From: Phorcus lineatus
Lineage: Eukaryota > Mollusca > Gastropoda > Trochida > Trochidae
Assembly: GCA_921293015.1 (NCBI GenBank)
Contig: OV121087.1
Span: 12,784,501-12,848,500, forward strand
DNA: 64,000 nt
Direction: 5' to 3'
In this document: piece by piece, positions 1-11,575 of the stretch
Layout: every line of letters begins with the position of its first letter
How positions within the stretch are numbered: position 1 is the stretch's first letter
Made by a program: the position numbers and the translations under genes
The notes under the pieces: model-generated
The model's input: the letters and a program-made list of their open reading frames with translations, nothing else
Told to the model about the DNA's origin: nothing
Database searches by the model: none

Positions 1-1430
1 TATTAACATGAACAAGAAAATTCCTTTCATGCCCTGTGTCAATTGAATTTTTATCAAGCATGCTAATTTCATTGTCCAATAAAGTATCATAAATCTGATA
101 ATGGGACAGATTTTAAGAAAATAAAAACGTTGTTTGACATTTTATATTTCCTGTTTTGGCCGTGTGTTTCTTGAAACAAATCAAGTATTGATAATTTTGA
201 AAGCATTATTAAGATATAAAATATTAAGGGAGACATTTTCGGATTTAATGGTTATAACGGTGAACTGTAAGAGTAGCATATACATGTAGACATTTGGAGA
301 CTTTTATCCCCAACAAAACCTTTACAGCTACGATAAGTGTATAAAACGCTATATATTTTAATTAACGGATAAAATAATGTACACATGTACCTAGGAATTT
401 TAGTGTGTATAAAAGGGTATGCTGTTATGATAAATTAAAATAATTGATGAAATGTCTACAGGAACATCTCGATGATAACACATGCTACTTTGTATATATA
501 TTAAATCTTATTTTAACATATAATGAAAAATCAAGGATTGATAATCTTTCGGCTTGAACCTTACGTCCTAAATCTTATGGACAAGAATCAAAACGCATAA
601 CATCACAAAAACGTATGATGTCCATATAGCACATTTATGGCTCTCTCATGGAAAAATAGGGTTTATTATATATAATACCCCGTTTCGCTCTCTTTATTTT
701 GTAAATTACGATTCACAAGAAACTTCGAATTTCAGGTGATAATGAGAAGTACATTCACATCAGTATCATTAGAATACCCTCCCGACGGTTTCATAGAGAT
801 TCGATTTGGCTTACTTCATTTCCAAAACTGTGAAGAGAACGCTCGTTATAGCTCTGTGGAGGATGCTTTATTGTTCTGTGGACGTGATTTGAAACTCATG
901 TTGGTACCAAAATTATCGCCAGGGTAAGCCGAGTGTAAAACAGAAGATCACATGACAGTGATTCGTAGAATACATTCGAGTTTGTCGTCACATACTTTAT
1001 TACGTGAAGTTACTGTACTTTTTAACAATCAATAACGTTTCTGTTATGCCGTTTGTCAATTAAATGTAAGGGACGCAGTCTAATTTCAATTTCCATTCAG
1101 TGGTGTAATCTAGCGATGAGAAAGCGTTAAATGAAATGAAAACATAAATTGACATTTTCTATTTCCTGTATTGGCATTATTTCTCTTGAGAGAGACTTAC
1201 TGTTCATGATTGATCGCCTTTCCAACATATTAAATGTTATGACGGACATTATCGTTATTATGATGAAAATTATCATCATTTTACGACAGTACCAGCAGTA
1301 TGCACAAAATGCAGAAAACAATTCCCCTATATACCTATATTACGTACGTTACTTTACAGCTTCGTCAGCATTCTAATACACCCTCTGTTCTAACACTAAC
1401 CTAATCTCGGGGTTCAGGCGGGTTACAAAA
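1..1430. other. AT-rich non-coding DNA, no gene seen
   Basis: Both strands are dense in stops. Short open frames at 736-927 and 1149-1376 (plus) and 1127-1321 (minus) match nothing I recognise, and the last two overlap on opposite strands as chance frames do. Two short similar patches (around 133-165 and 1150-1185, sharing a GACATTTT...TATTTCCTGT core) hint at an old local repeat. Confidence 0.6.
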
Positions 1431-1860
1431 TTTTGCAATATTTCAAGCAAAGAAAACACCAGGTGCATTGACGTATTAACGTATTTGCTGTCACACATAC
1501 CTTTGCAATGATAAAGTCGTTAAATAAGGCGATTGTGTTTTGTAAAGTGCAAAGTACATATTCGAAGAAACTTTCCAAAAGCGTATTGAAATAACTGAGG
1601 CGTTTTGAATGATAACTTTAGAAACGGCGTCGCTGATTGCACAACTAATCTTTATTGCATCAAATCAGGCTTCTAAATTTCTAGTGCGAGAAACGCTCGT
1701 ATTTGTAGGTTGTAGGTTGAGGTTGTATTTGAATATTAAATTTATGACGGAGCTACCTTTTTTGTGAGAGATTGTATAGGCATTCATAAACGAGCTACCT
1801 CTGTCGGGAGAGAATGTATAGGAATCTATGACGGAGCTACCTCTGTTAGGAGAGAATTAC
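1431..1860 (+). repeat. Duplicated segment X, copy 1
   Basis: This segment reappears about 3.9 kb downstream at 5359-5720. Shared landmarks in the same order are a GCAATATTTCA...GCA start, TGTCACACA near 1491 and 5431, AAGTGCATATTCGAA-type sequence, AAACGGCGTCGCTGATTGC near 1622 and 5579, a CATTTCTAG-type stretch, and a block containing GAGCTACCTCTGT. Similarity looks like about 75-80%. No shared open frame is kept. This is probably one half of an old tandem duplication that also includes segment Y. Confidence 0.8.
1740..1858 (+). repeat. Three-unit tandem repeat of about 42 bp
   Basis: Three successive units begin near 1741, 1783 and 1824. Each carries the core GAGCTACCT followed by a TGTNNGGAGAGA-like stretch and GTATAGG. 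The paralogous segment X copy 2 holds only one clear unit (5675-5712), so the expansion happened in copy 1 after duplication or collapsed in copy 2. Confidence 0.75.
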
Positions 1861-3239
1861 AAGTGTCATCCTGAAAATATTTTTGAAAATATGGCAATGT
1901 AAGCAAAATAAGTTTGTTAATTCATTTATAAGATATTATTCCGATTAAAGTAGAACACTCCTACATTACGCTTAAAGCAATGTATTAGCGGGATTTAATA
2001 TTATGATTAAGGCTGTATTATGTACATGAGGTTAACGGTATTCATAAAATGGTCCACAATAGCATTTGATCGTGCAGGTTTGACTATATGTAACTGTATT
2101 TCTAAACTCCTTTAATCGAATCATGTTAAAATATAGGATTTATTTGTATCATCTGATTCAGACCCCTGATTCTGCGTCAAAGGTTAATGAATTACACATC
2201 ACAAATGACCATCATTTCTACCATGACAGTTAAAATATATCTTGATAGCGACTGTGTTTTTTGCTTGTTTATTCTTGTTCTCTGTAACCTATAATTTGTA
2301 TCCAGTGAGTGCAGTAAACATGAACATAATTCCTATCTTTCACAGTTAGATCTGTGGGTGATACATGTCTCAGAGTCTGCTTGTATCGATTTCACATTTA
2401 GAACATCAGAACAGATGACTGCACAGTTTATCTTTGTGAAATTTCGTTGTATTCATGCAAAATAAAACGAACTTGTCTTTGGGAATGTTCTGTATTATAC
2501 AGTTTTCCCAAGCCCTGGGACTATCATATTATTTTTATTCATGTAAGAATATTTACTGTCTTGATGAATTGCAGGTTTTCAAGAAATGGCCATAACTTCG
2601 AAACTAACACTTAAAGTTGTCTTTTGGTATTATCTGTAGTATAATGTAGGTTGCTGAACATGAATGTTAAACTGAACTTGATCATCATGCACAGTCATCC
2701 CTAACAAACACACAAATCGTCAATGAGGAAACTGAAGCGTGTCAAAACAAATCTATACAAATGGGAATACATGAGACTTTGTCAAACGGCTTGAACTTAA
2801 GGCAATATGCTTCTATCTATGCATGAAACGATTACGTTAGGGAAAGATACATTTCCTGTGTATCAACTGTGTAAACAACCGTTGAGAAACGGTTTTCATT
2901 TTCTTGTTGACTGGAAAGGCGCGCATAACGTCATTGTGATATGAGAGAGCTATAGTGTCAAAATTTAAAGTGTTTGTGTATTTTGGGGGTTGTTGATTGT
3001 TTTATGCATGTGCCTTGTTTCATTGTTAACTTACTTTAAAGCACACAAGTTCAGTGTTCCGTGTGAAAAAAACACCGGTAACGATAACATCTCATTGCTA
3101 TTTTTATCTAAGTTATGTTTTTTTATCTAACTGTTATGATTTACTGTAAAGAAAAGGATAGCAAGACTTGTTTGTACTGATATCAGTTTAATGATATACA
3201 CGTATGGTGTGTACTGTGTATATAAAATATCAGGTAAGG
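1861..3239. other. Non-coding, no gene seen
   Basis: AT-rich sequence with no open frame above 60 codons on either strand and no recognisable repeat family. A GCGCGC-containing patch at 2918-2935 is the only notable GC excursion. Confidence 0.55.
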
Positions 3240-3450
3240 CAAATAAATACGAAAAAAGGTTTTTAGTATGTTGCCCTTGTGGCCTTTAATAGGTGCAACA
3301 GGGTCACCAAATCTTTAATAAGAAACCCCACTTGTTAAGAAGTTAAAAAAATTATTTCAGATTGGAGTCAATGGTTCTGGAGAAGAGAATGTTATTGTTA
3401 AACGTTTACGAAGGGACGGACGCTGGACGCAATGCCAATAGCCCATCAAC
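3240..3450 (+). repeat. Degenerate dispersed repeat ending in GGACG motifs
   Basis: The order is a 'TTGCCCTTGTGGCCTTTAAT' block, GGGTCACCAAAT, TTCTGGAGAAGA and then GAAGGGACGGACGCTGGACGC. A longer version of the same architecture is at 10090-10500. I recognise this combination (TTCTGGAGAAG, a GCCCTTT/GGGTCA block, GACGGACG tail) as a common dispersed repeat in mollusc genomes; I cannot name the family. Confidence 0.55.
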
Positions 3451-4249
3451 CCTTTCATGCCACAATGAGCTAAAAACATGAATAAGTGAAGACTTATTCC
3501 GACATCCGCCAATTTACGTAGGAAAATTGAAAAAAATTAATAAGTCGTGACTCTTTCATGACCCCGTGAACATACACTGAACGTAATGCGACTATATCTG
3601 GCTAAGTTGATTAGTTTTCGTTTCAACAATATCATTTTACATGAAATAAGAGGTATTGGAGATATAAAGAATATGATTTTATTATTATCTGTCTTAAAAG
3701 TGGAGCACGCATTTGCTTGACGAGATTCACTTATATACCATCACGAAATGAAAAAGCCTTAGCCAAAGTCCGATTTATTTCCCAATCTCACCTTCCAGTT
3801 GACATCTTTTGAGTTGTATTCGGTGGTTAAAAGATAGTTATATATCTAATATGTTGGCTCACATTCCGTTACATATCAATCTAAAATTATTCTTAAATTA
3901 TATGGCACACTAACAAGTTTCATTCTGTCTGAAAGGACATACGACCTTTTCACAAGTGGGGAATGTAATTTGATCGATTTAGAATTTAAAGCCATAGCCA
4001 ATGCCAATGCTTCCAAGTGATGTTGGATTTAAATCAGAAGGAATGTTTCTCTTCTGTTTTTGACATTATGGGATATCATGCCATAGGAATAAAGTTGATT
4101 TGAATGACAAATGAATATGAATGAAAATACGAAACCTACATCTTTCTTTCCTCAAGCTATGGAAATGAACTGTTTGATGTGTAACGGCTTATATATAATG
4201 AAACGTTCATGTCTGATTATTAACTACAAAGTATTCTCTTTTGTCGCGC
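3451..4249. other. Non-coding, no gene seen
   Basis: Stops are frequent in all frames. No inverted or tandem repeat stood out. Confidence 0.5.
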
Positions 4250-4670
4250 AGTTAGGTAGTCCATGGAAGATTTGATATTGTTTTCATTATCGCATTCAAC
4301 CATTTGATCCTGTTTAAAACTTTGATGGATACATAAATATCGCCTATCTATTGAATCCTTTGTATTCAGACATCTAACATCAATCACTCCTTTTAAGGAA
4401 CTCAAAGCATGATTTTAGATTTATTCATGATGACGCTGTCATAAAATCCTTTAAACTACGCATCATTTCACTCACCATAATAACCAATGTAGAACGACAA
4501 TTTACCATTCTTTCCTTTAATCCTTGAGTTTCCTCTGCAAATATAGCTAACCCCAGGGGCCATCTAACAATGATAAATATTGATCGTATCTATGTAGAAA
4601 GTCTAAGCGTCATGAGGGTTATTTTACCGTAAGAGTTAACATCAATCAATCATAATTTTTTTTAAACTTA
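4250..4670 (+). repeat. Duplicated segment Y, copy 1
   Basis: This is paralogous to 6435-6850. Shared ordered landmarks are TTTTC.TTATC.CATTCA, TTGATCCTGTTT near 4303 and 6489, CCTTTGTATTC.GACAT, ACATCAATCACTCCTTT near 4378 and 6561, TTTATTCATGATGA, AACAATTTACC, a GATCGTATCTAT-type stretch, and GTCATGAGG followed by GTTAACATCAATCA at 4610-4650 and 6792-6831. The minus-strand frame at 4220-4405 is not conserved in copy 2, so I do not treat it as coding. Confidence 0.8.
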
Positions 4671-5358
4671 CTATGTAACCAATTTTCCTATGTATCTCAT
4701 TTTCCTTTAGCAGCCCGATCACTATATAGTATAATCAAATGGAAATTTGGCCAAATCCATGTAGAGATGACATGACAATCAATACTCCCGTCGACCTTTC
4801 CAGCTTGGGTGCCCCTACCTTGAGCATGTAAGGTCTGGCTGGTTTAGTTCTCGGGGTCTCCGGATAGTGTTGTTAATATGTTCATGGACGCCCATTGTCA
4901 AATGATGTAAACTCTTATATGAAACTTTTAACACTTTTGTTCCGCATGTCTTCGTTTAATCGGTTGTAAAAACTTGAAAGCATTATTCTTCTCTAATGTT
5001 TTATTAAAGTGTGGATTTTTATGCATCTGGAAACAACGATTTTAAAATTTAAATAACGATAGGAATTAAAATAAAAAAGTCTGGTATCATATTTGATAAA
5101 ACGTGAAATAAGTTCCTTGAAAGGGGACGTCACTCTTTATAAAGAACTATATTTCGGTATATTATTAAGAGTTTCAGTTTTGTATTTGTATCTAACATAC
5201 TCACTTTAATGATCACATGTCTATAACTAATTGTTTGGCTTGGTTTTGATGAAAGAATAACAAAATCTGCCATATTCTCCCAAAAGAGGTAGCTTGGTCA
5301 TTTCTATACAACTTGTCGAGCTCCCGGTAGCTTCCCCTAACGGCACATAATTGCAATA
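4671..5358. other. Non-coding spacer
   Basis: A short less AT-rich stretch at 4788-4862 stands out, but I could not assign it to a repeat or gene. The minus-strand frame at 5227-5424 runs into segment X copy 2 and is not conserved in copy 1. Confidence 0.5.
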
Positions 5359-5720
5359 TAAACTACCTTGCAATATTTCAGCAATTGAAAACATCGAATG
5401 CATGAATAACATATTTGTTGTCACACAGGCCTATGCAATGACGCAGTGGCTACAGAAAGAGTATGTGCTCTGTAAAGAAGACTCAAAGTTCAAAGTGCAT
5501 ATTCGAATACAGTTTTGCTTTCCGTAAGCATACGGGAATAACTTGATATTGAAAGATATTTGAATGGTAACCCTTTGAAACGGCGTCGCTGATTGCCCAA
5601 CTAACTTTGTTTGAATCCAATCAAGCCTCTACATTTCTAGACCGAAAAATGGTCGTATTACGACAGAGGTTGTATAGTTATTTATGATGAAGCTACCTCT
5701 GTTAGAAGAGATTGGGTTTC
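5359..5720 (+). repeat. Duplicated segment X, copy 2
   Basis: Paralogue of 1431-1860 (see that entry for the landmarks). Here the distance from X to the following Y segment is about 1.1 kb, against about 2.8 kb in the first pair. One copy has therefore lost or gained about 1.7 kb since the duplication. Confidence 0.8.
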
Positions 5721-6434
5721 TGGCTGTAAAACATTGTTTCTATCGATCAACTCTTAAAAGTGCATGAACAACACTGATGGTCGTTTTAGCGTGTTTGTAG
5801 TTTACGTGCTTTATACCTGAGAGTTCGTATGAGAACTGAGCTCTTTCTGAAACTTTTAATATGTACCTACATGAGAGATTCCACTACACACAATCATGAT
5901 GTGAAAACAGATTTTACCATTGTCTTTCCCTACTCACAGTGGAGTTGTTATCTGTTTAGTTGTAGAAATTAAAGTTCCTTGAAGCAAGATAAACAGAAGT
6001 ATAATATATATAAGTTTGCTTGGAAAACTTTCTTCTAGTTATTAACATTTAAGTTTCTTCACAAAGAGTTTACTTTTAGAAGAAACAATTTAATAACGTG
6101 GAGAAGAAAGATTTACCAAATAGACATTATGATGAGTCAACAGGGAAATAGAATACTTGCAAAAACTGAAGTTAATTGATTAGAATAAACCTTTTTATTT
6201 TTTCATATTGGATGGCAAAGTCATGCATGTATATTTGATGTATAATTGATATGTACCGGCCAACATGCTTAATAATGTGCTGGTGTGGATTTGTAATCAA
6301 TGTAAATACTAATCGTTCTCTGTCGCGACCCTTTGATGTTAACAGCATCATGTTTTAATAAATGTAAATGTCCTTCTTGATGTTTGACAACAAAGCATTT
6401 ATTCAGTTGGTAAATCTGTGTCTGTAATCTTCAA
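5721..6434. other. Non-coding spacer
   Basis: AT-rich sequence between X copy 2 and Y copy 2. No gene or repeat recognised. Confidence 0.5.
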
Positions 6435-6850
6435 AGATGGTTGATCCTTTGGAGAGTCAAATGTTTTCCATTATCTCATTCAGCATGTTGATCCTGTTTT
6501 AAACATTGATGAATTCAAATCTATCCCATATCCCCAGTATCTTTTGTATCCTGACATTTTACATCAATCACTCCTTTGCATTTTGACGAAACCGTCAAAG
6601 CGAAACTTGACCATTCGGTTTATTCATGATGATAGAAAGCCAAGCATCATAATCGTCGATGCAGAACAACAATTTACCTTTCATCCCCATAATCCTTATA
6701 AATCTTCTGCACATGAAGCTGCACCCAACGGACTTCTCGATAATGACAAAACTTGATTGTATCTATATCTTTGATGTAAACACCTTTTAGTGTCATGAGG
6801 ATTCTGTAAATTGTGACAGTTAACATCAATCACTCTTCTTTCTTTCACAA
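6435..6850 (+). repeat. Duplicated segment Y, copy 2
   Basis: Paralogue of 4250-4670. A 70-codon plus-strand frame (6544-6756) lies inside but is broken by stops and indels in copy 1. Conserved blocks include TTGATCCTGTTT, ACATCAATCACTCCTTT and GTTAACATCAATCA. Confidence 0.8.
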
Positions 6851-7785
6851 ACTACCCAGTGGTTCCACGATATCACTTCAACAAGCTGTAAAATATTAAT
6901 TGTACTATGACAGAACATTGAGCAAAAATCCTCGGAGAGTTGTTGATTGTTGATTATTATGTCAGATTAAATTGAGTTTAAAAAATCAATTGACATGTAT
7001 CAGCATAATTATATAAATTATTATCATAAATCATAATTCATATAATATAATCATAAATAAAAAACATTGTTTATCCTACCCTCGTAAAAAAAGCTATTTA
7101 GTGAGTTCCTGAAGAGTTCTCTTACACATTCAGAGTAAGTAAGGTTTTTTCAACCGCTGCTTTGTCCATAATGTAGCAATAAGCGTGCAAGGTGTCGACA
7201 TTTCATCGACATATCATAATGTCATTGAAATTGCATCAAAGAATTAAAAAACAACAGATCAATTACAGAGATAGAAAGATGAGAACAGGGTTGGCATGTC
7301 ATTCATAGATGGTTCTAGATTGTAAAAAGTTATGAACACACCGTTAAAATTAAATGCAAAACAATTAGCGATGCATATATTTGATTCATTATCTCTGTTA
7401 CTTCTTTGAGAGGCATTATCTCTATTGACTATGTCAGTTCACAATGCTATAGTAAAAGTGTATAGATTGATAAAGTTCTTATATTGGGAGCAATATGGTG
7501 ATACTGCATCGCTGCACATTCCCAATAGTGCTATTGAAACATGATCTGGTTCACTTGCATTTCTTTGAATTGAGCTGAAACCATCTCGTTAGCACCACGT
7601 GCACTCTCCCTTAACGAGCCCTATACGATGGCTTTAAACAGCAAAGCTGCCGGGAATCTCATTTTACAAGGCTTTAAGTGACGTTTTCTCTGTAAAAAGA
7701 GTTGTAAATTCTTAAATACGGCTGTAATTAAATTTATATACGCATTATCTACCATATTTAATTATTTAGAAAAAACTCATCATAA
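6851..7785. other. Non-coding, very AT-rich in part
   Basis: The stretch 6990-7065 is almost pure A/T with repeated TCATAA and ATAAT words and can form several short hairpins. I read it as low complexity. Nothing else recognised. Confidence 0.5.
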
Positions 7786-7840
7786 CGAGTGAGTAAGTGA
7801 GTAATGTAGTTTAACGTTTCTTCAACAATATTTCGGTTAT
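7786..7840 (-). mobile_element. SINE 3' tail fragment (minus strand)
   Basis: Read on the minus strand, this stretch gives GAAATATTGTTGAAG, then ACGTTAAAC, then a run of ACTCACTTACTCACTCG. It matches the end of the SINE at 59776-60090 (GTGAAATAATCTCGAAAGCGGCGTTAAAC, then CTCAC repeats). Only the tail is present. The body and tRNA head are missing or decayed. Confidence 0.65.
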
Positions 7841-8432
7841 TCAAAACGTGAAATAAAGATGTTTTTGAAAGTGCTAGTTATTAATCTTCCCCCTTCTTAA
7901 CATGCTATTATCTTGATTTTTAAAGTCAAGTGTTTGAATATGTCAACTACATTTAATCATCATTGCTATCTGTCTCTTGGTTTTTTAATTATATTTTAAT
8001 TGCAAAATTTAACCGTTAACGAAACTACCTTTACAGACAGCAACAAAGTTTACTACACGCTTTCCAGAACTTTGGGTCATGTAGGTAAGCCGAATCTGAG
8101 GGTGCGAGTTCAAATTCCATTTGGGCCGCGACCCGAAAAATAACAATGTTTTAAATATTGGAGATAGCGTCGCTTAAATAATGTCTAATGCCCAGCTGAT
8201 GTTAGATAAATAACACCAAACCAATCAAACACTTGCGTTTTCCCCTGAGTTTGTAGTTAGTAGTATATAGCTGATATGGTCGGCATTTGATGATGAGTTA
8301 CTGGGCCTCCTTTCACAAAGCCCAAAGGTGATCGTAAGTTCTTAAGGTAACCTTAGTGCGATGTTAAAGCATGGGAGTTAAGGTTAACTTATTGCAAGTG
8401 TTAAAAAACAAGCTCATGCACATACTGTTAAT
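7841..8432. other. Non-coding, possible decayed tRNA-like head
   Basis: Around 8076-8130 there is a tRNA-like stretch whose B-box-like core is GAGTTCAAATTCC (8107-8119), but no convincing A box. At 8330-8380 a GTGATCGTAAGTTCTTAAGG stretch resembles the ends of small palindromic repeats seen in marine invertebrates. Neither is firm. Confidence 0.35.
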
Positions 8433-8708
8433 TCAGCGTATATAAATCCGCTGTCGCTCCATACTAATACCCTGATCTCTTTCGGGCCAAATGCCTCGTA
8501 TGGCTGGATCGGGTTGATATTCGTGGCTTAGTTCACCTGTTATCATTTAAGCCAATGAACTGTCGTTATGCAAATAGCGTGAAGCTACTATCTTGAACTC
8601 AACGGATTTTCTATCCGGGTTGTGCCGCTGTTGCTGAATGCGAATCGTCTCACTGGCTGGAAAGAGATCAGGGTAATAGGACGGAAAGTGGGGATTCATA
8701 TACACTGA
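8433..8708. mobile_element. MITE-like element with about 50-bp terminal inverted repeats
   Basis: The left end (8433-8482) and the reverse complement of the right end (8660-8708) align over about 50 bp. They share TCAG.GTATAT.AATCC, then TACCCTGATCTCTTTC as the perfect inner block. The interior (8483-8659) has no open frame. TTA lies just outside both ends, which would fit a TTA/TAA (PIF/Harbinger-type) or a TA target duplication; the sequence cannot decide. Non-autonomous. Confidence 0.7.
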
Positions 8709-8912
8709 TTTAGCATAATGGGTGACAAGAGTCTCATAATCTTCTAAAATATAAATTGAATAAAAAATAAATTACTATCATATAAGAGTTCAATATCTTG
8801 CTAGCTTTATACCCATCATCCCACTTATAGTAAGGATGGCGGCGATTAAGATAAGGAATGATTCGTGAGAGAAACTTGCCCCTAGTTATTGTTAAGGATA
8901 GTAAACTTATAT

Positions 8913-9175
8913 ATTGCATGAATTGCGATGTTTCGGTATCGATACCAACACCATGATCAAGCAAGTGATATTCGGTGTAGATACTAACACCGTGTTAAGC
9001 AAATGTTTACTTGAATGATAACGGTGTTACGATATACATCGAAATGTCGGAATTCACGCAATTAAAAGTTGACAATACATAAGAACTTGATCCTGCTTGA
9101 TAACGGTGTTAGTATCTACACTGAAACGTCGTGCATTAAAGAAGTTGACTATTCATAAGAACTTGTTCTTTCTCA
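8913..9175. repeat. Four-copy fold-back repeat (two inverted, two direct)
   Basis: Two plus-oriented copies of a unit of about 85 bp start near 9017 and 9099. Each holds GATAACGGTGTTA, CGAAA.GTCG, a GTTGAC.AT core and CATAAGAACTTG. Just upstream, two minus-oriented copies of its 5' half occur at about 8913-8966 and 8969-9000 (GATACYAACACC words). The whole can fold into alternative hairpins. The minus-strand frame at 8734-8964 is unrelated to this structure and I do not regard it as coding. Confidence 0.75.
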
Positions 9176-10089
9176 TCAATCCAGCCTCTAAAATGCCCCT
9201 GAAAGAAAGCATTGTAAATGGATAGCTGAGTTTAAGTCAGAGTGTGCTCTGAAGTTGACTGCGGTCAGACCTAGTTCAGAGAAAGGCCGTAGACAGAAAG
9301 AGTTCGAATCTCGATAAAATCAATATTTTGAAACTTTTATTCATAAGCACATGGCCACGTCCTTCTAATAAAAAAATTCAAGTTGCTAAATTTCACTCAT
9401 AACCAATTTTTACTGACATATTTCCTCATCGATTCAAGCATTCAATTTCGATACCTTATAACACTGCTATGATTCTTTCTGATAATATAATAACATACGA
9501 ACTTATTAGATTAAGAAGGATAGTACAAATTTAATGATCGTGTTCCTTCCGATTTATCAAATGTCTAGACACTATTCAGGGCTTATATTTGTTCCCTCAA
9601 TCCGGATTCTATGTTGACAGTTTGAAACTTTTAAGCAAATTAAATATCATTCATAAATATCAAGTTGATGGTTTTGAAAGAAAAATTACGAGGTAATTAG
9701 AACAGGTGCAATGTCTTAATCAGGAATATTATTTATCGTAATATGTGTTCATTAAAAACTGAATTAATAAAGGGAACAAAATGAGTTCATTAGGTATACT
9801 ATTTATAAAGAAACAATGATTAAACAATTATATGGCATATCTAAAATCCGTCGTTATAAACGTTATATTAAAATGAAAATGATGTGTATATATGACATAT
9901 GTGCTTATATTCAGTCAAATATCGAACTTAAATAGAGTCACTGGCTTTGTAGCTCATCAGGCTATCTATTATTTTTGTTACTAAGGCAACAAGGTAACCG
10001 AATGAGCTGCTACGAAATCACCAAATCCTTCTCAGCTTAGAGCTCTGAACACAAGAGTTTAGCTTTCTAGGCCTCTTTCCTTTGGAAAA
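9176..10089. other. Non-coding; one B-box-like site
   Basis: GAGTTCGAATCTC at 9301-9313 resembles a tRNA B box and is followed by TTTTGAAACTTTTATTC. The same pairing occurs in reverse in the left arm of the element at 13510 (13557-13605), so these are probably fragments of one repeat family rather than tRNA genes. The rest is unremarkable AT-rich sequence. Confidence 0.4.
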
Positions 10090-10500
10090 GGAGACAAAAG
10101 AGTTTTTGTGATGGGACTGTGAGGCCCTTTTAAGGGTTCATAGAGACACCAAATTCATAAACCATAATATCAGCAAGTTAAGGAATGTGTGTTCAAAGTA
10201 TCATTTTTCTCAAGTCAAATGCTTCTGGAGAAGAAGATGAAAATAGCTGCTTGGCCCTTTTGCCCTTTTTAGGGGTCATATGTTCCTCAAATTCATAAGA
10301 AAGAATACACACAAGCTAAGCTCACACCTGTTTTAAATCTTTTACTTTTAAGGAGATGAAAATAGGTTTTGCGGGCGTTGTCACTTTCGCACTGTTTAGG
10401 AGTCACAGGTCACATAATCTATTGATTAAAACCCGCATTAGCAATGGAGAAGACATTGAAAGAGTGAACAGTTAACAGACGGACGGACGGACTGACGAAA
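10090..10500 (+). repeat. Degenerate tandem repeat with GACGGACGGACGGA tail
   Basis: Two or three decayed units of about 120-140 bp each contain a GGCCCTTTT...AGGGGTCATA-type block, CCAAATTCATAA, and a GGAGAAGAAGATGAAAATAG-type block. They end at 10478-10495 in a GACGGACGGACGGACTGACG run. This is the same architecture as 3240-3450. It fits a widespread molluscan dispersed repeat that I cannot name. Confidence 0.6.
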
Positions 10501-11403
10501 TGTAATCGACGCTTCAAGCCGAACTAGTCTTTCAGATGACACATGAGCTATAAAATCATTGCATTCATCCAGATGAAGTGGGATGTTGAAAGAAAAATCT
10601 AAAATGTAATATTCATATGCATAATGTTTTCTTAAACGTTGACGAGAGCTAGCCGCAAAAACTTGGATTGTAGTGGAAATTCGAGTCAAAACAATCAAAA
10701 CGTGTTTTAATGAGGTAATATAATGTTCGATAAAATTGTTATTATTGATATGAAAAGGTACACAGTACTGAGGTGGCTAATATGATTAATTTAGGGTCTG
10801 GGCCTTGTCATCATTACAATACTAAACGTTAAAGTGACTATGTTTCCAAAATATGTTTGTCGCTTACATAAGATCCGAAATATCATGTGACCTGAGTTAA
10901 GCTCTCATTACCTATCTCAAGATGCATGTTTACCTCTTAAAAAGCAAAATTATGGCATCATCCCATTTTATTTGCAAATAAAAAACGTCCAAATATATGT
11001 TTAGAAAATACAATTTACGTATATATCATTTAATTAATCTACAAAGCACTGGCACTGTCGTTATGTCAATACGTTTCAGTCATTAGCGTGCACCATTGTC
11101 GGGATTTCGATCACAAATATCGACCTTGATATTGTTACTGTACTGAACTGATGAGCTGTAAGATGTTATTTTAGGAAACAACATCTACTTCCTGATCAAA
11201 TAACAACATTTACGTGAAGTTAGACGTATTTGACCCGTTCAACGTACTCTGCGAACCCTTTCATTGGTTCAATGTGACCACAAACTTGTAAAATATGTTG
11301 TCATTTTGTTAAAACATTTATTAAGATTTTGTAAAAAACATAAATTATACTATATCAGTGTTATTGATATACACAAAGATCGAGTAAACGTAGTAGACGA
11401 GTA
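10501..11403. other. Non-coding, no gene seen
   Basis: The longest open frame here (10438-10698, minus, 86 codons) begins inside the repeat tail and resembles nothing known to me. No structured element recognised. Confidence 0.5.
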
Positions 11404-11575
11404 CACGCAGTACCAACCATGGTTTGCTAGTTTCAGCCGATCCTCACAGGTTTTACCGCATTGCATACCCTCAATGGTGTTGCGGGTTTCCACCCTGCAA
11501 TTATAGTAAGAACCGTGATATAAGTGAAATATTCTTAAAAGCGGAGTTAAAACAAAATCATCTCATCTGCTAATA
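11404..11575 (+). mobile_element. SINE, 5'-truncated copy
   Basis: This matches the 3' half of the complete SINE at 59776-60090. Shared blocks are CGCAGTACCA.CCATGGTTTG, CAGCCGAT.CTC.CAGGTTT, TTGTTGCGGG/GTGTTGCGGG, CCCTGCAAT, GATATAAGTGAAAT and AAAGCGG.GTTAAA. The tRNA head is absent. The plus-strand frame at 11264-11506 runs across the junction and is not a gene. Confidence 0.85.

Noticed and set aside
10438-10698. 86-codon minus-strand frame
   Set aside because: It begins inside the GGAC-rich repeat tail and has no recognisable domain.
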